From the NCBI GenBank assembly GCA_958298945.1, contig OY282606.1, positions 30,725,740 to 30,789,739 on the forward strand: a DNA stretch of 64,000 nucleotides. Reading direction: 5' to 3'. A program made the position numbers and the translations under genes. This DNA is from Atherix ibis (taxonomy: Eukaryota > Arthropoda > Insecta > Diptera > Athericidae). Below the pieces are notes generated by a model. That model was given only the letters and a program-made list of their open reading frames with translations, had not been told where the DNA came from and searched no databases. Shown here piece by piece: positions 39,501-51,550 of this stretch (position 1 is its first letter; each line of letters opens with the position of its first letter).

Positions 39501-42500
39501 AAAGTAGTAAAAGAAAATATGAAGAAGCTGTTAACAAATTTCCGAGGTAAATACAAACTCTTATTTTTCAAATCGATAGGTTATTTATTTTTGTTTTGTT
39601 TTTTCTTGACAGACCAAAACCACCTGATGAATATAAACATTTACCAGCACTTGGAGAGACACTTAGCCATAATACATTGTTAGAAGAATTTATATTTTGG
39701 AATTTTAAATTCGAATTTCCCCAATATCTAGTGTGTTTTTTATTAAACATGCTACCGGATCAAGATTATAAAGTATGAGCCACTAGACAAGATGTGAACA
39801 TATATTTATACAATTTTATAATGTTGTTATTTTTTTTTTAAGGAACATCTAACTAGAACGTTTGTTATGCATTATAGTAGAATACCATGTGTATTAGAAA
39901 TGTCGAAAGATCCGGATACTCTAAGTAATCGTGTTGTTCATATGAGCGTGCAGCTTTTCTCGAATGAAAGTTTAGCGTTGAAAATGGTAGAGGAACTAAG
40001 TCTACTACACGTAATGATAATTAGTTTAAAATTAATGATGTCGAAAATTCTTATTCCGAATACACTTCATGGTAAGATAGCGAAATTTCATTTCTTATAA
40101 ACGAATTAATAATTTCATCTTCTTTTTCTTATCATAATTTTTATACTAATTTTTTTTTATTGATAGATCCGGAAAAGAATTTCCATTATGTAATTGATTG
40201 TGCACAACGTGTTATGAAGGAACATTGCTATTGGCCATTAGTGTCCGATTTTAATAATGTTCTCTCTCATGAATCGGTTGCACTTGTTTTTCTACGAGAC
40301 GATAACTTAATCGATATGTGGTTTCAATTTCTCTCAATGCTACAAGGAATGAATGTTAACATTCGCGAAACAGGATCGCATGTTGAATATGAACCAAACT
40401 CATATTACGCAGCGTTTTCGTGCGAATTGGAAGCAAGTGCCTATCCCATGTGGTCTATAATATCACATTTAAAAGACGGAACGCATGCTCAGCTGGCTAA
40501 AAAAATTATGACTTTTTGTGTAAGCTCCTTACAAGAATGGTTAGATGCGATATATTTTTGTGAACCAAAATTAGAAAAGGTAATCAATTTTGGAATGATT
40601 GCATTTTTATGGCTTACTCTATCATATTTTTTTTAATAATATTCTTCAGAGGGAAATGATGCATGCTTCTTTTCACTTTCCGCTTCACCGATATTTAGCT
40701 GCATTCACGTGTCAAGCTGTAACGACAATGGGTATGTCACTGACAGATATTCTTCCAGCACCAGATTTATTATTTTTATCAATTATCCATCCGCTTCGAG
40801 TACAGGTATAGCAAATTTAAACCATATAAGTCATTTCCGAACATTAAACAATTTTCTAAATAATTAATTTTTAGAGTTTCTTTTACGAAATTCTTGCTGG
40901 TATATGGATAAGGAATGGTCTTCAAATAAAAGGACAAGCAATGACATATATTCAAGCAAACTTTTGCAATTCCATGGTTGATATGGATTTGTTTTTTCTT
41001 CAAGTTTGTGCGACACAACTACCAGCACATAATTTCTTAACCACGACAATAAATGTTTTTGGTGTCAGTGATTGGCTGAGTATGGGTCCACTGACTTCAC
41101 CGAAAGAAATGGAACAGGACTCAATGCTGGAAGGATTCTTAACGTTTCTTGCAACCCTAGTTACATCTCGAACAAACTTAGGCAATGATGAGCGTACACA
41201 GTGCATTATTGAAATAAGTGCATTACTTGCAACAGAGAACAAAACACATAGTCAACTTTTGGAACTTATGCCGGAACCTTCTGGCAATTTACATACCAAG
41301 AATTTTGAAATATTTCTAAAACAATTATCAGTGTATAAGGCGCCGACGTCAGGATCAGAAAATTTGGAGCAAGGTCTATTTACACCTGTTGCTGATGTAT
41401 GGGAGAAGTATTATGACCCCCTTCATGTCTTACTTCGTGCAGTGCATCGACGTGATTTTCAGAGTTCTATGGATCGATTTAGCAATTATGTACGTAGTCA
41501 AGGGAAAATGCCGAAAAGTGGTAATCCTTGGCCACCGTTTCGATTGCCACAACCCGTTGGAAAATCGTTTAGTGACCCATGCTGCATTCTAAATTCAAGA
41601 ATATTCCATTCAGTGTTGCTTGCTATTTTCTATAGGGCTGCGCATTCACATAATGTTTCTGAACATATGTTAGCATTATCAGTTTTTCTACTGGAAATAG
41701 CGGTTACGATGAATAAAAAATCATCTGGAGATGCTATAGTTGAATGTGATCAATCGACTGCATACCCAACAAGTTCCTATCGGGAACCACAGAAATTACT
41801 TAATTGTTATCCAAGCGACTGCTTGAGTGAGAATTTAAGATATCACGTTTCACAAGTTTCGCTGCCGCCACATGAGCCGCATGTAACACCAGCTAATTAT
41901 AGTACTGCCACATTTGATAGCGATTTGGATTGGGATGTATCGGATAGTGATATATTACCCATGCTAGTAGATGGTAATGAACATGACTATTCAAATAATT
42001 CTATGATGCCGATGTCGATGAGCGGCATGGAAGTGGTATTGCCTCCGGATTTATCGTTGGTTCCTGAACAATCACTGGTTATTAGAAATAATAGTCAAGA
42101 TGAAGAAGTGGGAGAGGGTGCTCGTCAACGTGGCACGGCGGGTATGGATGCGGTGGCCTTACAGTCGAGAAGTAATAATTATTCACGTATGGAGGTACCA
42201 ATTCCACAACCACTTGCTCTCCCATCTATAACGTTGCCTGAAAGTGGCATGGAGGTGGCTATTCGTCGTGATTTAAGACTTGCTGGCGGTGTTCCCAGTA
42301 GTATGAATGGGATGTTGCTTCCATTTCAACGAGTTCAGCCGGTGGCAATACCTGTAGGTAACATGGGCGTTATGCCACCGCGAAGAGTTTACGGTACCGG
42401 AAATCGGAAAAGAACGGTTGAAAATGCTATTGGCTTAGATTTAGATATAATACCAATTGAGGAGAGTATATTGTCACTCTTATTAAAATTGCATTCACAA

Positions 42501-45425
42501 TTGAGTTGTACGCTAGACAGTTTCTCACTTGAAGATGACAATGATGATGGTGAAGATATTAGCGACAATGAGTCAATGAACTTTGAATCGGGTATGGAAG
42601 CAGGTCCTTCTACAAAGCAATCTAGTCAATTGAAAAATCGTATACGTATATCAGAATCTCGAATCGGTGATGGCCCATTCTTCATAGGGAATTTATTAAA
42701 AAAAATTGCCAAAAAAGATGAGCAATGTGCTAAAAATATTGAAGAGATACGACAGCGTTTATGGCCGAACCAAAGAGAAAAGCAAGCTGAACAAAGAGCA
42801 AGAGAGGCTAAGGAAAAAGAAGAGCGGAGTAAGCGTGCTAAAGAGCGACAGCAAAAATTAATGCAGGAATTTGCCAATAAGCAAAAACAATTTATGGAAA
42901 AGGCATCAGAACGTATGGAATGTGGAGAAGATGATGACGACATTGAAATTGAACAGCCACGCGAAAAAGAATACGATTGCATTATATGCAATCGAACAAG
43001 CTGTAGTACAGAATCAAATCCAATCGGTCTTGTGGTATTGGTTGAATCGAGTGGTGTTATAGGTCATAGACGAAATATATCTGAGAGACTAGCAATGCCA
43101 CTGTGTACAGATGATTTAGAGAAACTAAATAGATCGACGCGGCTTTCGAGTGAGTTCAGTCGTCGAACGGAACTGCTGAGTCTCGAATTCGGTGATGAAT
43201 CATGGTTTTTGGTAAACAATTTCGGTTACGAGTCTGGTGTGCATGTACAATCATGTGGCCATCATGTTCATTTAAGTTGCTTAGATGCTTACCTCAATTC
43301 ATTATACCCAGCACAAAGACAGAGCCTGCACGTGGATCGAGGTGAATTCTATTGTCCAGTTTGTCGACAAATAGCGAATTCCGTTCTTCCATTAAGTCCG
43401 CAACTTGATCGTCCGACACCTGTAATACGATCTACACCACAAATCTTCACTAATTTAGTTAACGAATTAACTACACTTATTAAAGAAAACGAAAAACCTC
43501 CAGTAAGTATATATTCTGATAGTTTTTATTTGCAACATTAATGTTAAAAATATTGAATATAGTAAGTAATTTAAAAAAAAACTAATTTGATTTTCATGAA
43601 GACTTCAACCAAGCTTTCTGAAGCAATGGGACGAGCCATGGAGGATATGACGAATATTACGCACAGAAAACCAAAACGAATACCACCATCAGTGCGAAGT
43701 CTGTTTCTGTTTGTGACTTCAATAGCGAGAACAAATTTAGAATCCGAAGTAATACAGAGAGGTGGATCATTGTGTTCCAGCAACCCTGTACGTTATAAGC
43801 CGAAACGTGATTGTATAGGTTAGTTGGAATAGCTTAAATATATATTAGAATGCTTATGGATAATTCTTTTTTCTTTGAAGTTCCATTACTTCATGTCCTC
43901 TCCGTGCATGTGAGAGTTTTGATAGAATGGCCACTGTGGCGGTCATGGGCGTCTCTAGCTGGTCTTCCTATCAATGACAGCGCGCCAGTGCCTTCACATT
44001 GCAATGATTTCATACCTAGTCTGTTAGCAGATCCAATTGCATTTTTAATTAAATTTATTTTACTAGCTCCGTTGCATTTAGATCAAGGTAAGAAATTATA
44101 GATTTTTTTCTATTGCTATATGAAGTTGAATAAATTTTGAGTTTTATTTTGTGCCGTTATAGCTTATTTCACTTGCATAGTAAAAGTTATGTACAATTTA
44201 CTGTACTATCAAGTTGTTGTACAATTGTGTACAACATTGACTGACCGCGAATGCGACGAAATAATATCAAAGTATTTGAATTTGCCAGATGTCGAGGAAA
44301 ACGGTGTTTCGAACTTGGGTGCAGCTATGGCATTCGTTTTATCAAATACGAATAGATGTCGACATTTGAGAAGAAATCAAACAGCTGATTTTGGCCATGC
44401 GTCTAATCCAATTAATATGAAATCAATGGAACAACAATTACAACGCTTATGTTTGCCATTTTTAAGAATTGCTGCATTATTGCGACATCATCTATATCAT
44501 CAAGACTTGCCTGAAGTAACAACACCTCAATTGGAATTTGTCCGTTTAGTATATTTTTTGGAACTGGTTACATACAGCATGGATTGGGAGAGTTTTAATG
44601 CATCCAAATCGTTATGCTTTATTCCTGGAACAGAGAAAACATTGCCGAAATTTTGGTGTGAACAACTTATAGGCGTCCGACCGCCAAACGATACAATTCG
44701 CGAATTAGTTATGAGCCAACATATATCATGGCAGCAACCAAGACTTTTAGGCCTTCCTCGTGAATATGAACGTCTTTTTACGGTATTTTGGCGGTTTTTA
44801 AAATATTCATATAAGTTTTATTTTTTGTTAAATCAATATGTGTCGTCTGATCATGGCATTAATTTTGATTCTTATTTTTTAGTATTATCACGAAAGACCT
44901 TGTTTCAATTGTTTGAAAGTACCAAAGGAGAATTCTATATGTCTGCTTTGCGGAACAATAATTTGTTTAAAACAGGATTGTTGTATTAAAAATGAATGTT
45001 GCGAAGCGGTTCGGGTAAATAATAATTAATAGTATATTGAATTGAGTAAATGAAATAATTTTTATTTCTTCTTATATTTTTTAGCATACAATAAGTTGTG
45101 GCGGTGGAATAGGTATATTTTTAGTAGTTACATCAACTTATATAATTGTTATACGCGGTCGAAGGGCATGTCTATGGGGTTCATTATATTTAGATGATTT
45201 CGATGAAGAAGATCGTGATTTGAAGTAAGCGATTACTTAAATATTTTCATACATATAAATATACTGATTTTGATTCACAACTTATCAAATTTTTTTTTAT
45301 TTTTCAGACGCGGCAAACCATTATATTTGAGCGAAGATCGTTTTAATCTTCTCGAATCGCAATGGTTGTCCCATCGTTTTGCCCATACCAAACATACTTG
45401 GGTGTTTCATCGTGATCAATTGTAA
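36510..45425 (+). CDS. Ubr3: E3 ubiquitin-protein ligase UBR3 (14 coding exons)
   Basis: RING-type ubiquitin ligase with a UBR box. Coding exons, all with consensus splice sites and matching phases: 36510-36840, 38881-39359, 39443-39546, 39613-39772, 39843-40071, 40167-40579, 40650-40805, 40875-43502, 43602-43818, 43881-44087, 44163-44782, 44883-45014, 45085-45224, 45308-45425; about 1977 residues (human UBR3 is about 1.9 kb of codons). The UBR box at residues 118-190 has [18 protein letters not shown] and [36 protein letters not shown] and [19 protein letters not shown] identify UBR3, which lacks the ClpS-like domain of UBR1/2. A lysine/glutamate-rich coiled coil (about 1254-1300) precedes the RING (about 1326-1456: CIICN ... 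[11 protein letters not shown] ... CPVCRQ). The C-terminal zinc-rich part (1849-1892) and [10 protein letters not shown] complete the UBR fold. Exon 8 (2628 bp) and intron 1 (2040 bp) are the largest. It is convergent with the first Hsp70 gene. The acceptor of exon 9 has a weak pyrimidine tract. Confidence 0.93.
36841..38880 (+). other. Intron 1 of UBR3
   Basis: Flanked by a donor (ATAG|gttagt) and an acceptor (atatttttag). AT-rich; I see no nested gene. A frame starting near 38676 that runs into exon 2 is intron read-through, because its first residues do not belong to the UBR fold. Confidence 0.8.
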
Positions 45426-46769
45426 ACGGTTTTTTTCTTCATCATTATTTTTTAATGGACCAACCTATAATATATAGACATACATATTTACGCATATTAA
45501 TTGATAAGTCTGTTATAAATAATAATATATAATAAAATCGATATTAGAAAAGCAAAAATTAATACTTAAAAGCTGATCTGATTGGATGCACATATGTGAA
45601 GTTATATGTATATGCAGATAAATATGATTGCTATTATTATTATTACTTTTATTATTATATATATATATTTTTTTAATTATAATTAATTCAATTTATTAAA
45701 TCTCTCAATCTATTGTACTTATGAAATTCTCCTTAATTTAGTATTTCTAAATAAAATAGATACATTATCTTCTGTGTGATATCCAATTAACTAGTTTGTA
45801 TATGGACACATTAATCTAATTAATTAATTATATTCAAATAATATGAACAATAAAAATTTCCACAAAACATAAAAAACATGAATATATAATACGAGTATAA
45901 TAAAATGGAATGAAAAATATAAAAATGAGCTAATAATTATAATTATAATTTTAACAAAATTGCAATTTTTTTCTGTTATACTGAAATAATATATCAAAAC
46001 AATATATATTGTAACAATTTAAAATAAACAGGAAAATAAAATGCATTATCGTTACAAATTTACTTATAGAAGAAAATATATGTATATAGACCATACATAT
46101 TACATAAATACAACAGATTAAATAAAAAATTAATAAAAAAATATGGAAAAGTTTGTTTGTTTTTGTTTATAAATATAGTAATAAAAGTAAATAAGAAAAA
46201 TATAAAATAAAATATTGCTAATATTATAACAAATATATTACTTAATACTGCTTTAAGAATAAAATTAATTGTAAATGACGACATTGAGAAATGGAAAAAA
46301 ATAAAAACGTTAATCGCCTTAATTTTTTGTTTTTTAGTTGTCTTGGTCCTTAAGACGACATTTTAATATAAATATTACTAGAAATGATCGTAAAAATGAA
46401 AAAAAAATAGATTTATATCTATGACACGAAAAAACTATAAATCTTCTGTTATAGACATTTCGTTAGAGACACGAGCACAAAAGTATAAGCAGACCTTATA
46501 ATGATAATTACTAAATGACTCAGAAGAATTATAAATATGAGATACACATTGACTTAAAATGCTCGATCACATAAAAATCCGCCACAACTAATGCTTCCTG
46601 AATTAAATTAAAATATTTTTTTCATCTTCTAGTTTATCTTCTTATTTAGAAAAATAAGTAATTTATTATAACTAAAATAAAATTAGAAATGATGCAATAT
46701 TTCCAACGATAAAAGAAAAATATATTTCAAACGTCCATTTTATTTTTATAAAAAAAAAACAAAATTCAA
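45426..46769. other. Convergent intergenic region between UBR3 and Hsp70 gene 1
   Basis: Extremely AT-rich. AATAAA motifs such as 45750-45755 could end the UBR3 transcript. The 3' end of the minus-strand Hsp70 gene lies at about 46770. No gene recognised in between. Confidence 0.6.
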
Positions 46770-46775
46770 TTTATT
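46770..46775 (-). terminator. Candidate poly(A) signal of Hsp70 gene 1
   Basis: AATAAA on the minus strand, 178 bp past the stop. The same signal in the same surrounding sequence is present after genes 2 and 3. Confidence 0.6.
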
Positions 46776-46952
46776 TTCAGTCTTAAATGTTTATACAATA
46801 GTTTATACTTAAAATGAACTTATAAATAGTAATACATAAATCTGGAAATATTTTCCTTTAAAAGTTATGTACATTGTTTAAATTAAATAAATTAAAAAAT
46901 TCTAACTAAATACTCAGGTAATTTATAACAATATGATTGACTGACTATTAAT

Positions 46953-48860
46953 TTAATCAACTTCTTCGACTGTCGGTCCTGATGATTGGTTTCTTCCAAA
47001 TCCTCCAGCTTGTTGGCCACAACTACTTTGACCACCACTATGGATCTTTGTCATAATTGGACTGCAGATTTTGGTCAGTTCTTGCATTTTATGCTCGTAT
47101 TCATCTTTTTCAGCTAAACTGTTTACGTCCAACCATTTCATTGTTTCTTCACACTTATTCAGAACAGTGCTCTTATCAGATTCGCTGATTTTGTTTCCAC
47201 CATCCTCTATAGCTTGTTTTACACTAAATAAATAGCCTTCAAGACTATTTCTGGCTGAGATTTTCTGACGTTGTTTTTCATCCTCTTCTTGATATCGTTC
47301 TGCTTCTGCTAACATTCTATCGATTTCAGCTTGTGAAAGACGTCCTTTGTCATTTTTAATTGTGATATTTTTGGCATTTCCGGTACCCATTTCTTTGGCG
47401 GATACATTGAGAATGCCGTTTGCGTCTAAATCGAATGTGACTTCAATTTTTGGTACTCCTCGAGGCGCTGGTGGAATTCCAGACAGATCAAAATTACCGA
47501 GCAAATTATTATCTTTGGTCATAGCCCTTTCACCTTCAAATACTTGAATTGTAACAGCCGGTTGATTATCGGAATATGTGGAAAATGTTTGCGTTTGTTT
47601 GCACGGTATTCGGGAATTTCTAGAAATTATTTTCGTCATTACACCTCCAGCTGTCTCAATACCCATTGACAATGGTGCAACATCAACTAACAACACGTCC
47701 TGAATCTTTGAGCTCTTGTCACCACTGAGGATAGCTGCCTGAATTGCTGCTCCATAGGCAACTGCCTCATCTGGATTTATGGACAAGTTCAACGACTTTC
47801 CACAGAAGTAATTTTGCAGTAAGTTTTGAACTTTTGGAATTCTTGTCGATCCACCAACCATAACAATATCATGTATTTGATTTTTATCCATTTTTGCATC
47901 ATTAAGGGCTTTTTCAACCGGCATCAATGTTGCTCGGAATAAATCAGAGCAGAGTTCTTCGAAACGTGCCCTCGATACTTTCGTGTAGAAATCAGTACCC
48001 TCCAATAATGCGTCGATTTCAATAGTTGCCTCAGTACTTGAGGATAGAGTTCGTTTGGCACGTTCCGCTGCAGTTCTTAACCGACGCAATGCTCGAGGAT
48101 TTGAGCGTATATCCTTTTTGAATTTCCTTCTGAATTCATCGGCCAAATGTGATACGAGTCTGTTATCGAAATCTTCACCACCCAAATGGGTATCTCCAGC
48201 TGTGGCCCTTACCTCGAATAGTGAGCCTTCGTCAATTGTTAATATTGATACGTCGAAGGTGCCACCACCCAAATCAAATATCAAAACATTACGTTCTCCT
48301 TTAAGATTCTTGTCGAGACCATAGGCAAGAGCTGCTGCAGTTGGCTCGTTAATTATTCTTAATACATTTAGTCCAGCTATTGCACCAGCATCTTTGGTTG
48401 CTTGTCGCTGAGAATCATTAAAGTATGCTGGAACTGTTACTACAGCATCGGTTACTGTTTCACCCAAATAGGCCTCGGCTGTTTCCTTCATTTTGGTGAG
48501 GATCATTGAACTAATTTCCTCTGGTGCAAAACGCTTCCGTTCACCTTTGAATTCGGCAACTAGTTTTGGCTTCCCATTTTCGCTAACCACTGTGAATGGC
48601 CAATGCTTCACATCCTCCTGGATCTTTGGATCATCGTACTTTCTGCCAATTAACCGTTTTGCATCGAAAATTGTATTCTTCGGATTCATTGCAACCTGGT
48701 TTTTGGCTGCATCTCCAATAAGTCGTTCTGTATCCGTAAACGCAACATAGCTAGGAGTTGTTCTGTTTCCTTGATCGTTGGCTATTATTTCAACATTTCC
48801 GTGCTGGAAGACTCCAACGCACGAATATGTTGTTCCCAAATCAATTCCAATAGCAGGCAT
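46953..48860 (-). CDS. Heat-inducible Hsp70 (gene 1)
   Basis: ATP-dependent cytosolic/nuclear chaperone, 635 residues in one intronless frame, as expected for a heat-inducible Hsp70. The nucleotide-binding domain carries [13 protein letters not shown] (residues 6-18), [10 protein letters not shown] (near 200) and the phosphate loop [10 protein letters not shown] (near 335). A substrate-binding domain and helical lid follow, and the C terminus is GPTVEEVD, the TPR co-chaperone signal of cytosolic Hsp70. The protein is almost identical to gene 3 (it differs at residue 48, Ile for Leu, and has Val for Ala in WLDVNSL) and less like gene 2. TATA and heat-shock elements lie 200-450 bp upstream. The 3' UTR is conserved between all three copies. 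Confidence 0.98.
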   Translation of the reverse strand: MPAIGIDLGTTYSCVGVFQHGNVEIIANDQGNRTTPSYVAFTDTERLIGDAAKNQVAMNPKNTIFDAKRLIGRKYDDPKIQEDVKHWPFTVVSENGKPKLVAEFKGERKRFAPEEISSMILTKMKETAEAYLGETVTDAVVTVPAYFNDSQRQATKDAGAIAGLNVLRIINEPTAAALAYGLDKNLKGERNVLIFDLGGGTFDVSILTIDEGSLFEVRATAGDTHLGGEDFDNRLVSHLADEFRRKFKKDIRSNPRALRRLRTAAERAKRTLSSSTEATIEIDALLEGTDFYTKVSRARFEELCSDLFRATLMPVEKALNDAKMDKNQIHDIVMVGGSTRIPKVQNLLQNYFCGKSLNLSINPDEAVAYGAAIQAAILSGDKSSKIQDVLLVDVAPLSMGIETAGGVMTKIISRNSRIPCKQTQTFSTYSDNQPAVTIQVFEGERAMTKDNNLLGNFDLSGIPPAPRGVPKIEVTFDLDANGILNVSAKEMGTGNAKNITIKNDKGRLSQAEIDRMLAEAERYQEEDEKQRQKISARNSLEGYLFSVKQAIEDGGNKISESDKSTVLNKCEETMKWLDVNSLAEKDEYEHKMQELTKICSPIMTKIHSGGQSSCGQQAGGFGRNQSSGPTVEEVD

Positions 48861-49055
48861 TTTTCTTTGTTTTTATCTTAATTCTCAATTTTAAATTCTT
48901 GTTCAAATGCTTTACTTTGTGAAAATCTTAATTCTCAATTTTAAACTTGTTCAAATGCTTTATTTCGTGAATAATTGTTTCAAAATAATCAATCTCTTCT
49001 GATGTTGTATGTTCGCTTTATCTTTTACATATGCCTAAGAGAACCAACTCACGAC

Positions 49056-49129
49056 TATTTATATGCGCTGGCTGTTCAATCGAAACTTCTCTCCGAAACA
49101 TTTCGAAATATCGAGAAACTACTCGAAGC
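49056..49129 (-). promoter_or_regulatory. Hsp70 gene 1 proximal promoter: TATA box and heat-shock elements
   Basis: TATAAATA on the minus strand (49056-49063) lies about 195 bp before the ATG. Just upstream, 49074-49129 holds alternating GAA/TTC blocks (for example cgaaacttctctccgaaac and tttcgaaatatcgagaaac), the binding pattern of heat-shock factor trimers. Confidence 0.9.
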
Positions 49130-49263
49130 TAAATAAACATCTGTTTTATATTCTCCCTCATTCGTCGATTCGGTGTGTGCGCTCAGTGCAGTGACTTTGT
49201 TCTCGATGTTCCTATTGTTTTCTTATTTGTACGGTCGGCTCATATATGAGTTTGCTTACTGTA

Positions 49264-49309
49264 TTGAAACTTCTCTACGAAACTTTTCGAAATATCCAGA
49301 AACTTCACT
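49264..49309 (-). promoter_or_regulatory. Hsp70 gene 1 distal heat-shock element cluster
   Basis: Alternating GAA/TTC blocks (ttgaaacttctctacgaaac, then ttttcgaaatatccagaaac) about 200 bp above the TATA box. The cluster is conserved at genes 2 and 3. Confidence 0.75.
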
Positions 49310-49435
49310 CGCAATGAAATAAACATTCATTCTATACTCGCAAGGCTATGGTTCCGAAGTGTTTCTCTGTTTCCAATGTTCCAATATTTCTTATGTTTTT
49401 ATTTTAGAGAGGGGTTCACTCACAATATGTATACC

Positions 49436-50195
49436 TTGTTTAATCGAATGTTCCCGAATTTTCTAGTATTTTCTCACTACTAAAAGCAATAATAATTTAT
49501 TATGATTAAACGGGAAACATAACATTTTTTGAGTTATTTGAAATATTTTCTGCATTTTATTCAACTTTAAATAATAACGACATAAAACAAAAGTTAAAAA
49601 AGTTCGAATAAAAATTCCAAACAAATGAGAAAATTCTCGAAACTTCTAGAACTTTTTTGGTGAATTTACTTATTTCTATGAATTTATATATAGAATATAT
49701 TTCTAATCAATGAAGTTGTAATTGAAATAAAAAAAGTCCACTGTTTATTTTAAGTTCGCATGAGTTAATTCTCATTAAATCGGGGCTCTAATGGATTTTC
49801 TATTATATAGTATAGGAATTAAACATACTAATCGTAGCATATTATTTATATTATAATTAAAATAATTTACAATGAAAATGGTAAAATGATTTAATAATAA
49901 TAAAAGTTTTTGTGAGAATATTGCTTTCATTTTTAATTCAAAATAATAGAATGTTTCTTTTATAATTGTTGATGAAATTAGGAAATTCTTTAATAGTAAA
50001 TATTGACCAATCAAATGTACAACTTTTTATTTTGTCCATTTGGAAAAAAAATTCTTAATTCCAATAGCAGCATTGTTATTTAAATAGTACTCTAAAAATT
50101 GTCTATTTCCCGTTTAATTATAATATTATTATTGCTTTTAGTAGTGAGAAAATAGTAGAAAATTCGGGAACATTCGATATACATACACGTATACC
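49436..50195. repeat. Inverted-repeat-bounded spacer S upstream of Hsp70 gene 1
   Basis: About 80-bp arms read cgaatgttcccgaattttct ... actactaaaagcaataata on the left and the reverse complement on the right (tattgcttttagtagtgag ... gaacattcgat). The roughly 600-bp interior has no gene; the 79-codon minus-strand frame at 49775-50014 is AT-driven. The interior matches the spacer at 54010-54735 in the opposite orientation. On the right the homology to an Hsp70 promoter stops at about 50195. Confidence 0.8.
49634..49651. promoter_or_regulatory. Perfect four-block heat-shock element in spacer S
   Basis: ttctcgaaacttctagaa: TTC-GAA-TTC-GAA with exact two-base spacing. It lies 774 bp above the gene 1 ATG. 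The equivalent site exists upstream of gene 3. Confidence 0.75.
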
Positions 50196-51148
50196 TTTTT
50201 CAATCGAATCTTCCCTTATATATGCATATATCTTGACAACGTCAAAATCTATCTTCATAAATAATCATTGAATAAATCTTTTGAATACAAATATTCTTTT
50301 ATCTTATAATTTTTCTCTAATTTTTTTAAGTTTTTTTTTAAAATTAAGAACATTTAAAAAAATGACCCTTTAGCAGATGATATCTTAAAAACTCAAATTT
50401 TGTTTGGAACAATTTTTCTTGCATTCTAATTGACTCAAATAAATCTATCTTGAATAGTTTTTTCAAAAGAAATCGTAAAACTGAAAGTCTTATAGCAGAC
50501 AAAATAAGGATTTTATATATTAAAAAATTTACTATAAAATAACAATCACAAAACTATATAGAATTATCCATTTTACCATTTGGAAAGTACAGCAATGTAA
50601 TTTGATAGGTGTTAATTATAAATATTATTTAAGAAAAACATTTTACAGCCTAAAGTTTGCCATTTGATGTTATTGATGTTATAACTATTGATAGTAGCAA
50701 CTTTTTGAACAAAAAAATTCTTCAGGGATGAGACTAATTTATTGATTGTGACAAAATTATTGTATCTGAGACTCTGTAAACATACAAGTGACTGTGAAAA
50801 AGCCATTGTATCTGAAGGTGCCATTGACCTGTATTTCTTTTTTGTAAATGCAAAAATATGGGACGGACAATTCTATGGACAGTCAATTCTAAGCTTATTA
50901 TAAAACCGAATACTTTTGATTTGAACATGATTTTAATCTGGACCGTGTGTAGTTTCAACAAAAATGTGCCACAAATCTAACAACACTAAAAATTACCAAA
51001 TGCCAGCCTAAACTATGCGAAAAATCATTAAAAATTACCCCCAAAAAATCAAGTCATGCAAAGAAGTCTCATAGCAACCATTTGAATATTCCTTTTTATG
51101 AATAATAGCAAAACCGTGCAAAATAAACATTTTATCGATATCTTAAAT

Positions 51149-51388
51149 TTACTTTACGACCCACAAATTAGATAACTCTTTATTTATTTGTCGAGTAAAT
51201 TTTTGCAATATTTGAATTTCACTTGAATAAATATTTTTCTTATGCTGACTTATTAATTTGTTCAATTCAAATAGAAAGCTTTCACAAACAATGATAATAG
51301 CGAATATTTTAACGAACATTCCAACGATGGAAATATGTTTTGAACGAAAATTGATTTGAAACGCACATTTCATTTTTATTATTAACAA
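51149..51388 (-). pseudogene. Possible first exon relic of a secreted-protein gene (Hsp70 gene 2 flank)
   Basis: A 79-codon frame with an internal Met starting a hydrophobic segment (MFVKIFAIIIVCESFLFELN) followed by a charged helix ending INKELSNLWVVK. Composition and layout resemble exon 1 of the gene at 60876 (signal peptide, then ENEVSSTLTRMWEM). A donor-like gtaaat directly overlaps the stop. No second exon is recognisable. The copy at 57327 has a nonsense change, so this is probably a relic; similarity is weak. Confidence 0.35.
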
Positions 51389-51395
51389 AATTCGA

Positions 51396-51401
51396 TTTAT
51401 T
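51396..51401 (-). terminator. Candidate poly(A) signal of Hsp70 gene 2
   Basis: AATAAA on the minus strand 150 bp past the stop, in sequence conserved at all three copies. Confidence 0.6.
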
Positions 51402-51550
51402 ATCAGTCTTCAAATTTTTATACAATAATTCATACTTAAAATGAACTTATAAATAGTAATACATAAATCTGGAAATATTTTCCTTTAAAAGTTATGTACA
51501 TTGTTTAAATTAAATAAATTAAAATATTCTAACTAAATATTCAGATTAAT

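Noticed and set aside
36510..45425. Assignment as UBR1 or UBR2 because of the UBR box
   Set aside because: No ClpS-like domain is present after the UBR box, and several blocks ([30 protein letters not shown]) fit UBR3 better.
46060..46284. Hydrophobic 74-codon minus-strand frame rich in Phe, Ile and Leu
   Set aside because: It lies in the very AT-rich 3' intergenic region; such runs arise from A/T-rich DNA and there is no copy or homologue in the window.
47347..48750. Plus-strand frames inside Hsp70 gene 1 (and equivalents in genes 2 and 3)
   Set aside because: They are antisense shadows of a highly conserved coding sequence and are repeated in all three copies only because the sense strand is conserved.
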